Shown here: positions 35,218 through 46,170 of the stretch, in pieces
Layout of the letters: every line of letters starts with the position of its first letter
Numbering within the stretch: the stretch's first letter is position 1
Assembly (NCBI GenBank): GCA_025060325.1
Contig: JANXBW010000013.1
Span: forward strand, 1 to 64,000
Source of the DNA: Thermoguttaceae bacterium
Lineage (GTDB): Bacteria; Planctomycetota; Planctomycetia; Pirellulales; Thermoguttaceae
Length of the DNA stretch: 64,000 bases
Direction: 5' to 3'
Made by a program: the position numbers and the translations under genes
The notes under the pieces: generated by a model
What the model was told of the DNA's origin: nothing
Database searches by the model: none
Seen by the model: the letters and a program-made list of their open reading frames with translations, nothing else

Positions 35218-36588
35218 TTACCCCGGCCCGCGGGACTTAACGTAGACAGCAAGCGACTCTTCATCCAGGAGCCCGAGTCTCTGGAGCTCAATCGGGCAAA
35301 ACCGGAAGCACCGGCCACAGCAGTAACACTTGCTTCGCTCCGGTTCGTACTCGTCCCTGCGAGCTGGTGTTTGCAATTGAACTAACTTTGTCGACGCCAC
35401 AAAGGCCAACCATATGCCCACCAGAACCGCCCCAAAACGATAGCGGTTTTCGATGGCTGCCGCCTGTTGATAAAGTTCGCTAATCGGCGTGCCCGACTTA
35501 CGGAAAACGTCCGAAGCATCCGTAGTCTCGGCGGCTAGCCCGCTTTCCTCGTACCAAATCTGCTCAGCCAGCTGAACCCGCCAGTCAAGCCGGGCAAGTA
35601 CCGGCCCCAAAAGAAAGCCACTGACTGCTCCGACGGTCCATATCGCACCGATTAATAAAGCGACCACCAAGGGGGAGGTTTTCACGGGGATTTCGCTTGC
35701 TTCGGGTGTTTGTCCCGTGGCCCGCCGAATCGCATTATAGGGGCAAACATCCTCGCACAGCCGGCAGGAAATGCACCGGGAGGGATGAATCTTCAGGTGC
35801 CAGCGCGAAAGAGGGGCAACAATCCGAAAAATTGCTCCCAACGGGCAAAGGAATCGGCAGTAAGGTCGGGCAACGATGATACCTAAGCCCAAAAAGGCAA
35901 AGCTAAAAAGCCAGACCTCGAAGTTAGCACCTAGTCGGAAAAAGCTCACAAACGGATCATATTGGCAAATGAGGAAGTAGCCACTGCACACAGCCGTCAG
36001 AATCCCCAACCCCAAGTACCCGTAGGGTAAAAGCCCCAGGACCTCGTCCACCCAGCGAGGAATCCGCATCGGAAGGACGGCCACCAGCTCTTGCACGGCC
36101 CCCAGCGGACAAACCGCCCCGCAAAATGTTCGGCCAAAAGCAAGTGTCAACAGGATAGGCGCCACGAAAAGCACGGCGACTGTAAGCGGAAGGCTGTAGC
36201 TGGGATCCGCCAAAGTGAGCGCTACATTCTGGATCGCTCCGATCGGGCAGATGCATCCCTGGCGGACAAACCCAAGCCAAAAAAGGGAAATTGCCGCTAA
36301 TATAACAAGCCCTCGTCGCGATCGCGCCCTAATCGCCAGGTAACTTGCCGCCCCGATAGCTACTACGAGAAAACCCACATCCACATAATCCCAGACCGGG
36401 TTTGGCGCAGTGGCTTCTTTAATTTTTGCCCGCCAATCGGGGGTTTCATAGCCGGGCACGTGTGGACGAACAAGCTCGGTCTGGGCCAGTGCTGGCCCAA
36501 AAAGGACAAACCACACCCCTATAGCAAGAATCCCTATCACCCAAGGGAGCATGCCCACACCAGTTGCATTCAGCCCGCGCCGCGGCAT
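35218..36588 (-). CDS. NapH/NosR-like membrane Fe-S protein
   Basis: A 456-residue membrane protein of the 4Fe-4S NapH/MauN/NosR group. It has about six to seven transmembrane segments with Cys-x3-Cys-Pro loops at membrane edges (GCICPIGA, CGAVCPLGA, CRFLCPLGA). A ferredoxin motif (CISCRLCEDVCPYNA) follows, and a second (CYCCGRCFRFCPIE) lies near the C-terminus. It probably takes electrons from quinol and passes them outward. Its start ATG overlaps the stop of the upstream four-cluster ferredoxin gene by one base (TGATG), so the two are translationally coupled. The terminal acceptor is not encoded here. Confidence 0.85.
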   Translation of the reverse strand: MPRRGLNATGVGMLPWVIGILAIGVWFVLFGPALAQTELVRPHVPGYETPDWRAKIKEATAPNPVWDYVDVGFLVVAIGAASYLAIRARSRRGLVILAAISLFWLGFVRQGCICPIGAIQNVALTLADPSYSLPLTVAVLFVAPILLTLAFGRTFCGAVCPLGAVQELVAVLPMRIPRWVDEVLGLLPYGYLGLGILTAVCSGYFLICQYDPFVSFFRLGANFEVWLFSFAFLGLGIIVARPYCRFLCPLGAIFRIVAPLSRWHLKIHPSRCISCRLCEDVCPYNAIRRATGQTPEASEIPVKTSPLVVALLIGAIWTVGAVSGFLLGPVLARLDWRVQLAEQIWYEESGLAAETTDASDVFRKSGTPISELYQQAAAIENRYRFGAVLVGIWLAFVASTKLVQLQTPARRDEYEPERSKCYCCGRCFRFCPIELQRLGLLDEESLAVYVKSRGPG

Positions 36589-37241
36589 CAGCTTGTTGCT
36601 CCCAAAACGCCCGCTTCAAGTATCTGCCGGGCCTTCCGCTTTAGCAGAAAAGGCTGGGAGGCTGGCACACGGCGGAAAGCACGAGTTGGACAAGCCCGAG
36701 CAATTGAGCAGTCGTTGCAATTAACACATCGGTCATGCTGGACTTGGAGGAAAAGCGAGCCATTCATCATCGCGCAGCCCCGAACGCATTTGCCGCAGCC
36801 AATGCACAGCTCCCTGTTGACATGGTATTCGAAGCGGGGTACCCCGGCCTGGTCGGCAATGAACTGGCGAATTAAGGCACCTGTCGGGCAAAGCTGGTTC
36901 TCCGCCCCTGTGTCTAACCGGCGGTAGGACACGTCGAAGTAACCGGTGCAAATATCGCACATTGCGCACAAGGGGTAAAACTGAACCGCCTTCACTGCTG
37001 AAGGATGCAGTACGCAGTTAATGGCGCACTGTCCGCAACCGATGCAGCGGTCCGGATCTAATTGCCACACAAGGTCGGTCGGCTGACCTTTTCGCCCGGC
37101 AATGTAACCTACCCCAGCTGCGGCAAAAACAAGCCCAGCCATGCGAAGCGAATCGCGGAGGAACACACGGCGCGACTCGCCCCCGGCGGCCGGCGGAAAG
37201 GTGCTAATCCCTTCGTCTTGTCGCCCTAAGACACCAGCCAC
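36588..37241 (-). CDS. Tat-exported four-cluster ferredoxin (NapG/NrfC-like)
   Basis: A protein of about 217 residues with a twin-arginine signal (SRRVFLRDSLRMAGL) and four [4Fe-4S] cysteine sets: CIGCGQCAINC, CAMCDIC with a later CP, CIGCGKCVRGC and CVNCNDCSIARACP. It is an electron-wire subunit at the outer face of the inner membrane. The start is a GTG at 37241 preceded by GGAG at nine bases; a TTG five codons upstream is an alternative. The stop overlaps the start of the NapH-like gene. A small Cys-rich Tat-type protein is encoded 98 bp upstream on the same strand. Confidence 0.85.
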   Translation of the reverse strand: MAGVLGRQDEGISTFPPAAGGESRRVFLRDSLRMAGLVFAAAGVGYIAGRKGQPTDLVWQLDPDRCIGCGQCAINCVLHPSAVKAVQFYPLCAMCDICTGYFDVSYRRLDTGAENQLCPTGALIRQFIADQAGVPRFEYHVNRELCIGCGKCVRGCAMMNGSLFLQVQHDRCVNCNDCSIARACPTRAFRRVPASQPFLLKRKARQILEAGVLGATS

Positions 37242-37339
37242 AATCCACTTCTCCAAGAACTTAAATAGCCCGTGCCCGGCACCGAGCCTAACCCGCTCTC
37301 AAGACTACATAAGCAAATTGAGACAACTTACCCTTCGGT

Positions 37340-37621
37340 TTAGCTGGGATGACAGCTCTTGCGCCATGGGCAATCGAGGCAAGCCCGACTTCTCACTAAG
37401 ACCAACCACCCGGCGGTCTCCTGGCGATCACATCCCACACAAGCCGGGGCGTTCAAGCAGGGCGGAAGCCCGCCAAGCTCGGCCGGATTACCCCGGTGTA
37501 CCGAGCGAGGCGCCGATCCTTTGACAGCGGTCAAAACAACTCCACCACAGCTGCCCAGCACCAGCGCTCGGCCCAGCCTAATAAAAAAGGCCCGCCGGGA
37601 GCCAATCCCGCGAGCCTTCAT
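37340..37621 (-). CDS. Small Tat-type six-cysteine protein
   Basis: A 93-residue protein with a twin-arginine-like signal (GSRRAFFIRLGRALVLGSC) and a C-terminal cysteine-rich part with mirrored spacing: C-x5-C-x2-C-x16-C-x2-C-x5-C (PPCLNAPACVGCD ... ACLDCPWRKSC). I do not recognise the family. The spacing could bind an Fe-S cluster or another metal. The ATG at 37621 follows AGAGGAG closely; a GTG 10 codons upstream is possible. It is the first gene of the Fe-S operon, 98 bp before the ferredoxin gene, and is probably exported as part of the same electron-transfer unit. Confidence 0.65.
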   Translation of the reverse strand: MKARGIGSRRAFFIRLGRALVLGSCGGVVLTAVKGSAPRSVHRGNPAELGGLPPCLNAPACVGCDRQETAGWLVLVRSRACLDCPWRKSCHPS

Positions 37622-37829
37622 CCGCTCCTCTAACCGGCTGCTGTCACTCACCGATACTCAGTCCCACTCAGGAGGCCCGACCGACCGATATTTAGCTTAG
37701 CCGGGCCTCTTCACCCATATTGCCGGCGAGAAAAACACACCCATGCTCCGCCCGGGTAAATGCTCTTCCTGGACGGACGTTTATCAGACACACCGCACCG
37801 CACTCAGCCGAAGCGGCTACTGGCCTGAC

Positions 37830-39910
<2,081 letters not shown>

Positions 39911-40816
39911 TTATCGCCTTAGTACGTCGGCCTCCGGAGTGACCTCAAGCAAATTTGGGGGCAGCTCTATATCCACGCGTCTTAATGTCCAGTCGAATGC
40001 ACCCATTATGAGCGTCTGGAAGAAGCGATGCGTCCACACCGCCTCTGTATGGGCAAGGGATGTATAAAACACCCGCCCTCGCTCGTGGTGGCGTGCCCAA
40101 GTGCTCGGGAAAGGCGGGCGATTGTAACATTCGCCTTCCATTCCCTCCGTTTCTTGGACGAGGATCACGTGAAGATCGCGAGCAAAGTTCTTCAGCGCAT
40201 ACCACTCGTCGAAGAGACGAATTTCGCCGTCCGGCGAAAGCTGCCTCGCCCGAGGAAAAACCTCCGATATCACCCGAAGCAGCGCCTCCTGCTGGGGCCC
40301 GTGGGCGATGAATTCTCCACCAAGCATCGCGATGAAGGGATCAACCCTGGGGCTATTTTCGTAAGCCGGCCCGGGCGTTCGCCAACAGGCACTTGTCGAA
40401 TGAAAACCAATAAATCCCTTCCCAGCAGCTATTGCCTCGAGAAGCCGCCTCTTGCCCGCGGGCGACATCGGTGGCTCATTTTCTGTGCCGGGCTCTGTCA
40501 GATCCTCGTTGCAATAAAACGCAAATCCGTCGAATTGGTCGAGATCTTGGTCAAATACCCGGCCGTCTTTCGTACACAGGACCTCAACATTTGCCTTTCG
40601 ACCCAGCTCGACGAGCACCCGCTCGGCGAAGCTATACTCATCCGGTTTCTTGCGGCGGACAATTTCGTGGTAGTAACCGTTGTTCTTAGTGAAAAACAAA
40701 ATCCGCTTTGGCTCGCCGGAAAGAGGGGCACCGCGGCTGGCCGCCGCCCGACTAAGCTGCCAAAATGCTCCCAAAACACAAACCAACGACCCTTTCATGA
40801 AGTCTCGACGATCCAT
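39911..40816 (-). CDS. Tat-exported ThuA-like protein
   Basis: A 301-residue protein of the ThuA (trehalose utilisation, class I glutamine amidotransferase-like) family. The N-terminus is a twin-arginine signal (DRRDFMKGSLVCVLGA). Family features are FTKNNGYYHE near the start, DGFAFY, and GFIGFHSTSACW. The ATG at 40816 begins at the Tat signal; a GTG-like extension of 25 codons is rejected. In planctomycetes ThuA proteins often sit with sugar dehydrogenases and DUF1080 proteins; a DUF1080 gene is divergent here, 911 bp away. The reaction is unknown. Confidence 0.88.
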   Translation of the reverse strand: MDRRDFMKGSLVCVLGAFWQLSRAAASRGAPLSGEPKRILFFTKNNGYYHEIVRRKKPDEYSFAERVLVELGRKANVEVLCTKDGRVFDQDLDQFDGFAFYCNEDLTEPGTENEPPMSPAGKRRLLEAIAAGKGFIGFHSTSACWRTPGPAYENSPRVDPFIAMLGGEFIAHGPQQEALLRVISEVFPRARQLSPDGEIRLFDEWYALKNFARDLHVILVQETEGMEGECYNRPPFPSTWARHHERGRVFYTSLAHTEAVWTHRFFQTLIMGAFDWTLRRVDIELPPNLLEVTPEADVLRR

Positions 40817-41727
40817 GATCGGTTCCCCACTGCCGGATAGAAGTGTAAACACGTCCCTATTCTTAACCTCTCGTAAACCTTCAATGTCCACTTAAGAGCC
40901 AAGATAGTCCACGGAGCGTCCACCATGTAGCGCATCGTCCTTCGTTTACCGGCCCAAGATCCTCCAGGGCACAGTCCGAAATTACGTGCGCTAAGTCATG
41001 GGCGACTAGCTTAGGCGGCCTGCATGGTCCAGCCTTCCAGGAGCACTTGGGCAACTCTCCGAAGCCCCCGGGTTAGCTCCCGGCTTGCAGGCGCAGCTTG
41101 GCCTGTGCGGCTCTTTGTTGGCTGCGCTACGTAACGGTGAGGATATCCGGCCTCCAGCAGGCAATCAAGCGTGCGACCATCCTTGAGAAGCCGCATGGAC
41201 TCAAGCCTCGGGACGAATGTTCGCCTAGTCGGCCAGCTTTAGAGTCGAAGCGGCCTTTTGAAACTGCTCTGCAGCTTTTATGAAAACGTGAGGCTTTACG
41301 GAGGTAAGAAGCACCTGTCGCCTTTGGCGAGCCGACTTCCATGCAGCACTGACTAAAGAACCTTGGAGCCTCAGAAATAGGCCTATCGCTTGGGCGATTC
41401 GTTTGGCTTTGAGTGTGCCAACTTATTTGTCGACGCATAGTCTTTTGATGGAAGATATGCCGACAAAGGACCGGTCGGGGCGCGAGGGGCTTTTCTCACT
41501 TAGTCAGAGGCACGTTGGCTAAACAGTCGAAAGCCCAGGAATTGACAGGGCCTCGTTTCGGGAATACCCTGGACCGCCAGTGAGAACCCACCAAGACGAA
41601 GCCGGAAGGCACATACGGGGCAAAATCGGGCAAAAGATGCTTTCCTTGGCAACAGCGGTGTGTACTGCTCACCGGGTCGTGGTACCCCGACTTACCTGCG
41701 GATCCACAAGCTAGAGGAGCTATGGTC
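40817..41727. other. Divergent intergenic region between ThuA and DUF1080 genes
   Basis: 911 bp. A TTGACA hexamer lies at 41542-41547 with only a weak -10 (near 41563). AGAGGAG (41713-41719) is the ribosome binding site of the DUF1080 gene. Small frames here have no recognisable product. Confidence 0.5.
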
Positions 41728-42384
41728 ATGAATCTCGGGCAGATGAACCCCCTTCGCACGTGGCTTAGTGTACTGGCGATCAGCTCGCTCTTAACTACCC
41801 TCGTCTTTTGCGGAATGACATCGGCACAGGAATTTCGCGGGAAATGGAAGCCGCTTTGGGACGGCAAGACCTTTACGGGTTGGCATCCCATTGGGGTGGG
41901 ACAGTGGACGATTGAGGATGGGGCAATCGTGGGGCGGAAAAAGGCCGACGAAAAGGAATATGGACATTTGGTCAGTGACAAAAGGTTTGGGGATTTCGTG
42001 GTTCGGCTGAAATTTAAAGCCTTGCAAGGAAATAGCGGCTTTTATTTCCGGGTGGAAAAGGCGGGCTTTAGCGGGGTGACTGGATTCCAAGCGGAAATTG
42101 AGCCGGGGCCCCTAACCGGCGGGCTTTATGAGACCAATGGTCGCGGTTGGGTTGTGAAACCCTCCCCAGAGATTGGCCAAAAGGCGTTCAAACCCAATGA
42201 CTGGAACGAAATGATAGTCGCCGCCAAAGGAGGGGACATCACCGTATGGGTAAACGGCATCAAGACCGCCGAGATAAAGAACGACCCCGGTCGTCGGGAA
42301 GGGCACTTTGCTCTTCAACTCCACGGCGGCAACGATATGCTGGTGATGTTTAAGGACATCGAGATTTTGGAGGAGACCCCGTAA
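41728..42384 (+). CDS. Secreted DUF1080 (3-keto-disaccharide hydrolase-like) protein
   Basis: A 218-residue protein with a signal peptide (hydrophobic about residues 12-31, ending TSAQE) and one DUF1080 beta-jelly domain: PLWDGKTFTGWH, GQWTIEDGAIVG, SGFYFRVEK, YETNGRGW and a C-terminal LQLHGGNDMLVMFKDIEI. The family includes 3-keto-disaccharide hydrolases and glycan-binding proteins, and is greatly expanded in planctomycetes. The ATG at 41728 is preferred over the ATG at 41722 because it gives an 8-base gap to AGAGGAG. It is convergent with the Cys-rich lipoprotein, stops nine bases apart. Confidence 0.92.
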   Translation: MNLGQMNPLRTWLSVLAISSLLTTLVFCGMTSAQEFRGKWKPLWDGKTFTGWHPIGVGQWTIEDGAIVGRKKADEKEYGHLVSDKRFGDFVVRLKFKALQGNSGFYFRVEKAGFSGVTGFQAEIEPGPLTGGLYETNGRGWVVKPSPEIGQKAFKPNDWNEMIVAAKGGDITVWVNGIKTAEIKNDPGRREGHFALQLHGGNDMLVMFKDIEILEETP

Positions 42385-42393
42385 CCACAGTTC

Positions 42394-43104
42394 CTACCGG
42401 AGAAGGCCAGCCTTCGGCATAGGACCTCGACTGGCCACCGAGGCGGTATGGACCTTTCCACAGCGGGGGCAGTTCCTGGAGAAATGCCCCGACGGCACAC
42501 TTCTTTTGGAACCCTGCGACTTAGCCCCGGGTTTGGCGCCTAGCAAGAACCCCCGGCCTAAATTTGGCCGTGTTATCACCGGCTGGCGACTTTGCGCGGC
42601 CTTTGCGGAATTGGATACCTGTACCCGTGTCCCATTGATTGCTGCGCAAGACTCGCAGCCCGAGGAGTTAGGCTCGGCAACCGGATCAGACTGGGCCACT
42701 ACCTCCGGCAGAGCATTTACCCCCGCGGGCTGTACCTGGGATAGATGATGCCACGGCCCAATCCAATTGCCGCATTGGTCGCACGGTTCGAGCCCTCGCG
42801 GCCGCTGCGGCCAGTCGCCAAAGTACCAGTCGCCACAACCATTGTCCGGATACCCCCAGCAGAAAATCGCAAAGAGGGGGCTAAGAGGTCCCCATGTCGG
42901 AACCGGACAGCAACCGGCTACTCCGCAGCAGCAGGGTTCGCACCCATCGCAGCAGTCGCACTCTTCTCCGCAGGGGAGATCGCACGGCCCCAAAGCTCCG
43001 CCGGGAACACATGCCCCCGGAGCAATCACTCCGCAGGGGGCAGCACATCCGGCACTAAGAAAGGCTCCGAGGAGCAGCATTGCCAAAAGCGCCCACGATT
43101 TCAT
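42394..43104 (-). CDS. Cys-rich lipoprotein, unknown function
   Basis: A 236-residue protein with a lipoprotein signal and lipobox (LSAGC, lipidated Cys at residue 20) followed by a Gly/Cys/Pro-rich region. I count 22 Cys residues, most before residue 130, in clusters such as CGEECDCCDGCEPCCCG; a later part holds CPRCGKVH. No known domain. The cysteines could be disulfide bonded or metal bound in the periplasm. The ATG at 43104 has GGGGGA about nine bases upstream. It converges with the DUF1080 gene. This type of Cys-rich lipoprotein is seen in planctomycetes, but the function is unknown. Confidence 0.75.
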   Translation of the reverse strand: MKSWALLAMLLLGAFLSAGCAAPCGVIAPGACVPGGALGPCDLPCGEECDCCDGCEPCCCGVAGCCPVPTWGPLSPLFAIFCWGYPDNGCGDWYFGDWPQRPRGLEPCDQCGNWIGPWHHLSQVQPAGVNALPEVVAQSDPVAEPNSSGCESCAAINGTRVQVSNSAKAAQSRQPVITRPNLGRGFLLGAKPGAKSQGSKRSVPSGHFSRNCPRCGKVHTASVASRGPMPKAGLLR

Positions 43105-43471
43105 ACGAGAATCCCCCGATCATGAGGTCATGCGACCAGTACCGTGGCTTACAGCCGGCGACAAGTTCCGTAACTATGTCACGAAGAAAAGCTGACTAAC
43201 GGGCGATTTCCGCTGGCAGAAACTCGGCCCGCCTTCCTGAATGGAAGACCCGGGTCTCGAATCCTTTGTAGAAGAGGGGCGCACTTGGGCCCTGGCCACA
43301 AAGGGAAAACAAGTATCCGTGGCTTCGTAAGTATTTCCGGACCAAAGCGATAGCCGGTACCGGCGGCCTTCTTATCGGCCGGCAACTCGCAGAAACTTCA
43401 GGGAAATCCACCCAAAGCAACCAAGAGGGGTTCCTTTGTCGCTGTCTCGGCCGGCCACTTGCCCGTCGGAA
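43105..43471. other. Intergenic region upstream of Cys-rich lipoprotein gene
   Basis: 367 bp between the lipoprotein start and the sulfatase stop, both minus strand. I see no gene, hairpin terminator or clear promoter in it. Confidence 0.45.
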
Positions 43472-45361
43472 TTAGTCGTATTCCACCGGCTCGCCAAAAA
43501 TGTGGGCCAAAAGCCTCCCCACGTAGCTATTTGCCCGAGCCGGGGCCAACGGATCCCGGCGAGGGATACCTTTTAATTGCGGATGGATAGCCGCCGCTTT
43601 GGCGCCTAGCGTGTCGATGACCCACACGGCAAAAGCGGCGGTGTAGGCCCCATTGCGATCTGCCGGCGCAAGTTGAAGGAGGCAATCAAGCGCCTTTTGC
43701 CGAGCCTCATTCGGGCCGAATTCAGCCAAAGCCCACGCGGCCACAATGCGCACCGAGGGAGATTCGTCCTCCAACAGCGCCTCCAATTTCCGCAGATTGG
43801 TGGCGACGGCTTCTTGCCCTCGGATGAGAAGCCCCATGGTGGCCCAATACCGTACGCCGCTATCCGGGTCCTCTAGACCACTGATTAACCGCGGGATAGC
43901 CTCCCGGTCATACCGAGCAGCTAACTCGGCCATGGAGTAAATCTTTTCCAGGGGATAACGCGCAGGGTCGTGAACGAATTCATAAATGGTTGTGGGCGCT
44001 GCGCGGCGGTGCATTTCCGGCTCGGGCAAAAAGCCACTGTCGCGAACTGCAAAGATATGTTCGCGCAGTGCAGACCGCAGTTCCTCCAAAATGCCCCGAT
44101 GATCTGGACTGTCAACCAGGTTATTGATCTGATGAGGATCGGAGCTCAGGTCGTAAAGCTCTTCAGGGGGTTTGGATTTCCAAAAGGCAGCCTGCGCTGG
44201 CTGAAGCTTTCCCGCATCAAAGAGCGCTTTCCACACCTGGGTCGTAGGAGTCTCGAACATATAAGCCAGGTGTTGTCCGTAGGGAAGGTGAGGCATGTAG
44301 TTGCGGATGTAGAGATACCGGTGATTGCGTACAGCCCGAAGGAAATCGAATCGCTCATCCATCCGCCCTCGAAAGCCAAAGATGTATTTTTGCTCCGGCG
44401 CGCAGAACTTGCCCATGAACGCCTTTCCGTGCATCCACTGCGGTGGCTCCTGTCCAATGAGGCTTAACAAGCTTGGTGCCAGATCGACAAAGCTCACCAA
44501 TCGTTCACTTACTCCACCGGGACGGTACTCTGGCGGGGCAAGATGGCGGAACTTTTCCGGAATGTAGACGATAAGCGGCACCTTCAGTCCTGATTCATAC
44601 AGCCAGCGTTTATGCCGGGGCATGCCACTGCCATGGTCGCTGTAAAAGAAAACGATGGTGTCTTCCGCCAAACCTGCCTCCTCCAGCTCCTGGAGCCTTT
44701 CGCCGACCAGCCGGTCCATCGCGGTGATGTTGTCGTAGTACTGAGCCCAGTCGTGGCGCACTTCAGGCGTGTCCGGATGATACGGCGGAATAGGAGCCCG
44801 CGACGGATCGTGGACAAGTGTGTGCGGCCGCCGGCGAATTTGACTTTCGTGAGTGACAGTGAAATTGAAGATGGCAAAGAAAGGCTTACCCGGCGGACGA
44901 TTCTTCCAATGAGCTTTATTAGAAGACTCGTCCCATACCCGGCCCGGCTTTGTCAGATTGTAATCCTCCTTAACATTGTTCGTGCAGTAATAGCCAGCGG
45001 CTCGTAACAGCTGTGGATACATCGGCATAAAGGCCGGCATTTTCACCTCGCTTCGCATGTGCTCGGCCCCAAGGCTAGTCGGATAAACCCCGGTGATGAT
45101 GGCCGTTCGCGCCGGAGCACAGACCGGGGCGTTGGACCAGGCATTTAGGTATCGAAGTCCCTTGGCCGCCAGGCGATCCAAATTGGGAGTTGTGGCATAG
45201 CTGTCCCCGTAACAGCCGAGGTTTGGCCCCATATCCTCACAGGTAAGCCAAAGAATATTGGGCCGAAGATCCTGGGCAATTACTGCGCTTGTCAGGGCCG
45301 CAGCCACCAAAGGCGCTAAAAAAGCTGCTCGTGCAGGTAAGCAAAGAGCATGCCACTTCAT
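43472..45361 (-). CDS. Secreted sulfatase with C-terminal HEAT-like repeats
   Basis: A 629-residue sulfatase. Signal peptide (ending SAVIAQ), metal-binding start (ILWLTCEDMGPNLGCYGD), then the C81-A-P-A-R85 sulfatase signature where Cys becomes formylglycine, and FFYSDHGSGMPRHKRWLYESG for the second metal site. From about residue 490 the sequence becomes HEAT-like (GLEDPDSGVRYWATMGLL, LEDESPSVRIVAAWALAEFG). The repeat tail is atypical of sulfatases and may bind a partner or substrate. The ATG at 45361 follows AGGAGGAGGT by seven bases. A formylglycine-generating enzyme would be needed and is not in this window. Confidence 0.93.
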   Translation of the reverse strand: MKWHALCLPARAAFLAPLVAAALTSAVIAQDLRPNILWLTCEDMGPNLGCYGDSYATTPNLDRLAAKGLRYLNAWSNAPVCAPARTAIITGVYPTSLGAEHMRSEVKMPAFMPMYPQLLRAAGYYCTNNVKEDYNLTKPGRVWDESSNKAHWKNRPPGKPFFAIFNFTVTHESQIRRRPHTLVHDPSRAPIPPYHPDTPEVRHDWAQYYDNITAMDRLVGERLQELEEAGLAEDTIVFFYSDHGSGMPRHKRWLYESGLKVPLIVYIPEKFRHLAPPEYRPGGVSERLVSFVDLAPSLLSLIGQEPPQWMHGKAFMGKFCAPEQKYIFGFRGRMDERFDFLRAVRNHRYLYIRNYMPHLPYGQHLAYMFETPTTQVWKALFDAGKLQPAQAAFWKSKPPEELYDLSSDPHQINNLVDSPDHRGILEELRSALREHIFAVRDSGFLPEPEMHRRAAPTTIYEFVHDPARYPLEKIYSMAELAARYDREAIPRLISGLEDPDSGVRYWATMGLLIRGQEAVATNLRKLEALLEDESPSVRIVAAWALAEFGPNEARQKALDCLLQLAPADRNGAYTAAFAVWVIDTLGAKAAAIHPQLKGIPRRDPLAPARANSYVGRLLAHIFGEPVEYD

Positions 45362-45770
45362 CAGTCTTACCTCCTCCTTGCGTTATCTGTACGGGCGTAC
45401 TATATATACTAACGTGCGCTTGGTTGGTTGATGCGGTCGGTCGTACGGTGATGTTTCGGGCGGCGGGTCTTGCGACAGCCCCGATTGTAAGTCAGGAAGG
45501 CCGGCCTTCAAAGCGGGGAAGAAGCATCCGGAGAATCTGTCAAGTTACGGGTCCAAACCTCAAAGCTTGGAACTTTACTTGCCAATCGAGGAATACATTC
45601 GACAACAGTTGGCGGCCGATTACTTCCGCCGAGGGGTCATTTTTTGGCCTTTCTTCCGGCAGAAAGAGGCTGATCTTGTGTTTGCCACTCCAAACTGTGG
45701 CCAAGGGGAGGAACTTCCATGTGGAAGTCCTGCCACATGCCGGTGGCGGGCAATTCCGCGCAAAAATCTC
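45362..45770. promoter_or_regulatory. Divergent control region of sulfatase and nrdJ
   Basis: Upstream part of the 809-bp divergent region. On the minus strand an AT-rich stretch (TAGTATATATAGTA, about 45400-45415) precedes the sulfatase and is likely its -10 zone, next to a GTACG-GG-CGTAC inverted repeat. On the other side, ACTTCCA/TGGAAGT with a 2-base spacer (45713-45728) lies 43 bp before the nrdJ -35. Confidence 0.4.
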
Positions 45771-45798
45771 TTGACACCCGGGGGAGAAGCGGTACACT
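45771..45798 (+). promoter_or_regulatory. Sigma-70-type promoter of nrdJ
   Basis: A perfect -35 hexamer TTGACA (45771-45776), a 16-bp spacer and TACACT (45793-45798; four of six consensus bases) as -10. Predicted transcription start near 45805, just before the palindrome pair. Confidence 0.7.
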
Positions 45799-45805
45799 TA
45801 CCCGC

Positions 45806-45851
45806 CACAACATCTTGTGACTGCATCTTGCAAGGGATACAATATATTGTG
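45806..45851 (+). promoter_or_regulatory. Pair of NrdR-box-like palindromes
   Basis: Two dyads, CACAACATCTTGTG (45806-45819) and TACAATATATTGTG (45838-45851; core ACAATATATTGT perfectly symmetric). Their centres are 32 bp apart, three helical turns, the arrangement known for NrdR repressor box pairs before ribonucleotide reductase genes. They lie just downstream of the predicted promoter, so binding would block transcription. Confidence 0.7.
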
Positions 45852-46170
45852 GCTGGGCCGTCTGGGTTCCGTGGAACCTGCATCTTGACGTAGGAAAAAC
45901 CTTCGGGGAAACCGTACCAGGCGGGAAGTCGCCCTTGCAGCCGGTGCGGGATCGAGTCAGGTTATCGGCCAGAGGGAGTCCGCTCGGGCAATCGGTCCAA
46001 GGCCCGTCCACCAAGTAATTAAGGGTTGTAAGTGGGGGGTAAGACTCGTCGAGGGAAGGCCAGTACAGAGCAGCGTCGCGATCGATTTGTGATCGGTTGG
46101 CAAAATTAACGACAACTGGGGCTGCTTGTAAGTAAACGGAAGGTTTTTGCGCCAAATGGAGGAAAAGCAT
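45852..46170 (+). other. Long leader of nrdJ
   Basis: About 320 nt of untranslated leader between the NrdR-like boxes and the nrdJ start. I do not find the conserved segments of a cobalamin riboswitch or another known RNA. GGAGG eight bases before 46171 sets the start codon. Confidence 0.45.

Noticed and set aside
41127-41438. 103-codon minus-strand frame in the ThuA/DUF1080 gap
   Set aside because: No domain resemblance, no conserved start context.
45400-45415. AT-rich TACTATATATACTA as a third NrdR box
   Set aside because: It is a mirror repeat, not an inverted repeat, so it does not fit a dimer site.
45852-46170. Cobalamin riboswitch before nrdJ
   Set aside because: The GCCACTG-type B12 box and other conserved segments were not found by eye.
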